Shown: positions 61,903 through 64,000 of the stretch, piece by piece
How the letters are laid out: every line of letters begins with the position of its first letter
Numbering within the stretch: the first letter of the stretch is position 1
From: JANQTF01 sp036835375
GTDB taxonomy: Bacteria > Bacteroidota > Bacteroidia > J057
Length of the DNA stretch: 64,000 nt
Assembly: GCA_036835375.1 (NCBI GenBank)
Contig: DAITMB010000005.1
Location: forward strand, 1 to 64,000
Reading direction: 5' to 3'
Made by a program: the position numbers and the translations under genes
The notes under the pieces: model-generated
Told to the model about the DNA's origin: nothing
What the model saw: the letters and a program-made list of their open reading frames with translations, nothing else
Databases searched by the model: none

Positions 61903-63819
61903 ATGTCGGAATCCTCTCCACACGCCATCCTGCAACAATATTGGGGCTTTGATCGCTTTCGTCCCTTGCAAGAGGAGATCATCATGGCTGTCGCCCAAGG
62001 CAAAGACACGCTGGCTCTACTCCCTACAGGCGGCGGCAAATCAGTCTGTTTTCAAGTCCCGGGCCTCCTGCGTGGCGGGCTGACCCTGGTGATTTCGCCT
62101 CTGATCTCTTTGATGAAAGATCAGGTGGAGCGCCTCAACCGGATGGGCATTGCGGCTACCTCCGTGACGAGCGACCTCAACAGCTTTCAGCTCGACCAAA
62201 AGTTGCAAGGAGCGATGAATGGAGCCTACCAATTTCTGTATTTGTCACCGGAGCGTTTGCAATCGGAGATCTTCAAGCAGCGGGTGGGCAAAATGCCGAT
62301 TTCCCTGATTGCCGTCGATGAAGCGCACTGCATCTCCCAATGGGGCCACGATTTCCGGCCTTCCTATCGGCAAATTACCACCTTGCGGGAGGTGCATCCT
62401 GCCGTGCCCATCATTGCACTCACGGCTTCCGCCACCCCCCGTGTGCAGGAAGACATCATGGCACAGCTCGCCTTGAAGTCGCCCGCGAGATTTGCCAAGT
62501 CCTTTGCTCGTCCCAATCTCCGATATTTTGTGCTGGAGGAGACCCGCGTCACGGAGCGAATTCTGGAGATCGCCCGCCGAACCCTCGGCACCGGCATTGT
62601 GTATGCCCGCACGCGCAAGGCGACCGAAGAGTTGGCCACCAAACTCACGGCAGTTGGGGTGAGCGCAGCTGCTTATCACGGAGGCCTCACAAGTTCGCAG
62701 CGCCACCTCACGCAGGAGCGCTGGCAATCTGGAGAGGTGCGGGTAGTCGCCGCGACCAATGCATTTGGGATGGGCATCGACAAGCCCGACGTCCGATTTG
62801 TCCTTCACTACCATCTTCCCGCAGACCTCGAAAGCTACTATCAAGAAGCTGGTCGCGGCGGTCGTGATGGACTTACCTCTTTGGCCATTGCTTTTCTCAA
62901 TCCAGCCGACCTCTACACGCTCGAGCGATGGGTGAAGCAGCAATATCCCACCTGGGAACAACTCACCCACACGTATCATCTCCTTTGCAACGAATTTCAC
63001 ATCACCATCAAAGCCCCTGATCCTCAGCCCCGCTTGCTCGACCTGAGCGGCCTGTCAAAAAAAACCCAGATCACGCCTGTGACGCTTTATCGCTGCCTCT
63101 CCCTGCTCCATCAGGAGGGGGTGCTGGCTATCTCTGACGATCGCGACGACTATGCTTACCTCATGGTGAGACTCAGCCCCGGCGACTATTGGGCATATAA
63201 GCAGCAGCATCCTTCCCTAGAAAAATTCCTTGATTTCCTGCTGCGAACCCTCGGCGGGGAAGTTTATGTACGAGAGTGTCGCCTGCTGCCGCATCACTGG
63301 CAAGAAAAGATGGGGATCGAGCCTTCGCAATGGCAGGCCATCATGGATCGCTTGGTGCAGCAACAAGTCATCTTTTATCAAGCGCCGCGGGCACAGCCGG
63401 TGATTCAGTTTTGGCAGGCGCGGCAATTGCTCCAAAAGCAATCGCTCCACTGGGACAAATATGAATTCCTGCGGGAGGAGGGCGAGCGAAAATTGACTGC
63501 TATGTTGGCTTATGCCCGGCGACAAGATCGCTGCCGCAGCCTGTTGATTCAAGAATACTTTGGCGAACAAGATGCCAAGCCATGCGGCGTGTGCGATGTG
63601 TGCATTGGGCGATATAAGGCTACGGTGAATGACGATGAATTCAGCCAGATCCAAAAAAACGTCTTGGATATGCTCCGAAAAGCGCCGATGGGATACCGCG
63701 ACATTGTGCGATATGGCAAAGTAGGAAGCCCTGCCCAGCGAGAGAAAGTGATCCGCTTTCTGCTGGATCGGCAACTCATTCAGCTCAATGAAGATGGCAA
63801 GCTTTGTCTGCCAGGTTGA
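61903..63819 (+). CDS. recQ: RecQ family ATP-dependent DNA helicase
   Basis: 638 residues. Helicase motifs: FRPLQEEIIMAVAQGKDTLA (motif 0), LLPTGGGKSVCFQVP (I), AVDEAHCISQWGHDFRPSY (II and aromatic loop), ALTASATP (III), ATNAFGMGIDKPDVR (V) and YYQEAGRGGRDG (VI). A zinc domain (CRSLLIQEYF with CGVCDVC) and a winged-helix end (YRDIVRYGKVGSPAQREKV) follow. No HRDC domain is seen, so it is the shorter Bacteroidota type. Unwinds DNA in recombinational repair. Divergent from the DUF6702-like gene. Confidence 0.95.
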   Translation: MSESSPHAILQQYWGFDRFRPLQEEIIMAVAQGKDTLALLPTGGGKSVCFQVPGLLRGGLTLVISPLISLMKDQVERLNRMGIAATSVTSDLNSFQLDQKLQGAMNGAYQFLYLSPERLQSEIFKQRVGKMPISLIAVDEAHCISQWGHDFRPSYRQITTLREVHPAVPIIALTASATPRVQEDIMAQLALKSPARFAKSFARPNLRYFVLEETRVTERILEIARRTLGTGIVYARTRKATEELATKLTAVGVSAAAYHGGLTSSQRHLTQERWQSGEVRVVAATNAFGMGIDKPDVRFVLHYHLPADLESYYQEAGRGGRDGLTSLAIAFLNPADLYTLERWVKQQYPTWEQLTHTYHLLCNEFHITIKAPDPQPRLLDLSGLSKKTQITPVTLYRCLSLLHQEGVLAISDDRDDYAYLMVRLSPGDYWAYKQQHPSLEKFLDFLLRTLGGEVYVRECRLLPHHWQEKMGIEPSQWQAIMDRLVQQQVIFYQAPRAQPVIQFWQARQLLQKQSLHWDKYEFLREEGERKLTAMLAYARRQDRCRSLLIQEYFGEQDAKPCGVCDVCIGRYKATVNDDEFSQIQKNVLDMLRKAPMGYRDIVRYGKVGSPAQREKVIRFLLDRQLIQLNEDGKLCLPG

Positions 63820-63907
63820 CCGTGGCCCGAACTGTGTCGCGCCATTGTGGCGGAAATACCCCCTTGGCATGGTGTTAGATCAGTGTTTAAACAACCTTAT
63901 CTCTACA

Positions 63908-64000
63908 CATGTCATTAACACGATTCCAATCCCAATATCCCGAGCACGCTGATGAGCTTGCTCGTCACCTCGACGACTTACTCCAAGATTTTCAAGTATA
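63908..64000 (+). CDS. Start of an unidentified gene, cut by the window end
   Basis: ATG 63908 opens a frame of at least 30 codons to the edge (MSLTRFQSQYPEHADELARH, then LDDLLQDFQV). The composition looks coding and helical, but it is too short to assign. Confidence 0.5.

Noticed and set aside
1..64000. tRNA, rRNA, CRISPR, transposase, integrase or restriction/defence genes
   Set aside because: Looked for on both strands; none recognised in the window.

Overview
The window is a stretch of chromosome from a member of the Bacteroidota, most likely a Saprospiria/Chitinophagia-like lineage. The phylum call rests on type IX secretion (T9SS) sorting domains of both type A and type B, an SprB-repeat adhesin, a Bacteroidota-type Hc1/histone-H1-like small protein, DUF6913- and DUF6702-like genes, serine palmitoyltransferase, the general absence of strong Shine-Dalgarno sequences, and one full match to the Bacteroidota promoter pattern TTTG-N19-TAnnTTTG upstream of sucC. 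The family-level placement is a guess. A run of exactly 100 N at 35301-35400 shows a draft scaffold. I see no rRNA, tRNA, CRISPR array, insertion sequence or prophage; the region reads as core chromosome with some lineage-specific genes.

Layout. 1-4.3 kb: the end of a biotin-dependent carboxylase/decarboxylase alpha subunit and its Na+-pumping beta subunit, then a Tat-exported Gfo/Idh/MocA oxidoreductase. 4.4-12.8 kb: two large secreted T9SS cargo proteins on the minus strand, an SprB-repeat adhesin (type B sorting domain) and an M43-like metalloprotease (type A sorting domain). 13.8-20.8 kb: GroES-like protein, cyclophilin lipoprotein, recA, dinB, a polytopic membrane protein of unknown function, a protein with cryptic kinase-like motifs, and a MarC-family protein. 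21-27.7 kb: sucC, uvrA, an ECF sigma/anti-sigma pair and a rhodanese. 27.8-33.6 kb (minus strand): porin-like protein, ankyrin protein, AraC regulator, and a PhoB-like regulator with a receiver-only paralogue. 33.9-37.2 kb: two M24 aminopeptidases flanking the assembly gap. 37.3-43.6 kb: an isolated T9SS sorting domain protein, an SDR, a miniature LacI regulator, an MlaF-type ATPase and a ligA-DUF6913-dapA overlap operon. 43.9-53.5 kb: Hc1-like protein, serine palmitoyltransferase, methyltransferase, two metallophosphoesterases, a KASIII enzyme, a TonB receptor and a fasciclin lipoprotein. 53.5-58.5 kb: hisGDCB preceded by a His-rich candidate leader peptide. 58.6-64 kb: TrkA/TrkH potassium uptake, a DUF6702-like protein, recQ and the start of one more gene.

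Functional themes are DNA repair (recA, dinB, uvrA, ligA, recQ, scattered rather than in one operon), cell-surface display through T9SS, and amino acid biosynthesis (histidine, lysine). The most interesting unexplained items are the kinase-like protein at 19.1-20.1 kb with its membrane-protein neighbour, the internally shortened LacI regulator, the metalloprotease with Asn in place of the third zinc His, the stand-alone T9SS sorting domain, and the candidate histidine leader peptide. I found no convincing new multi-gene defence or mobile system.
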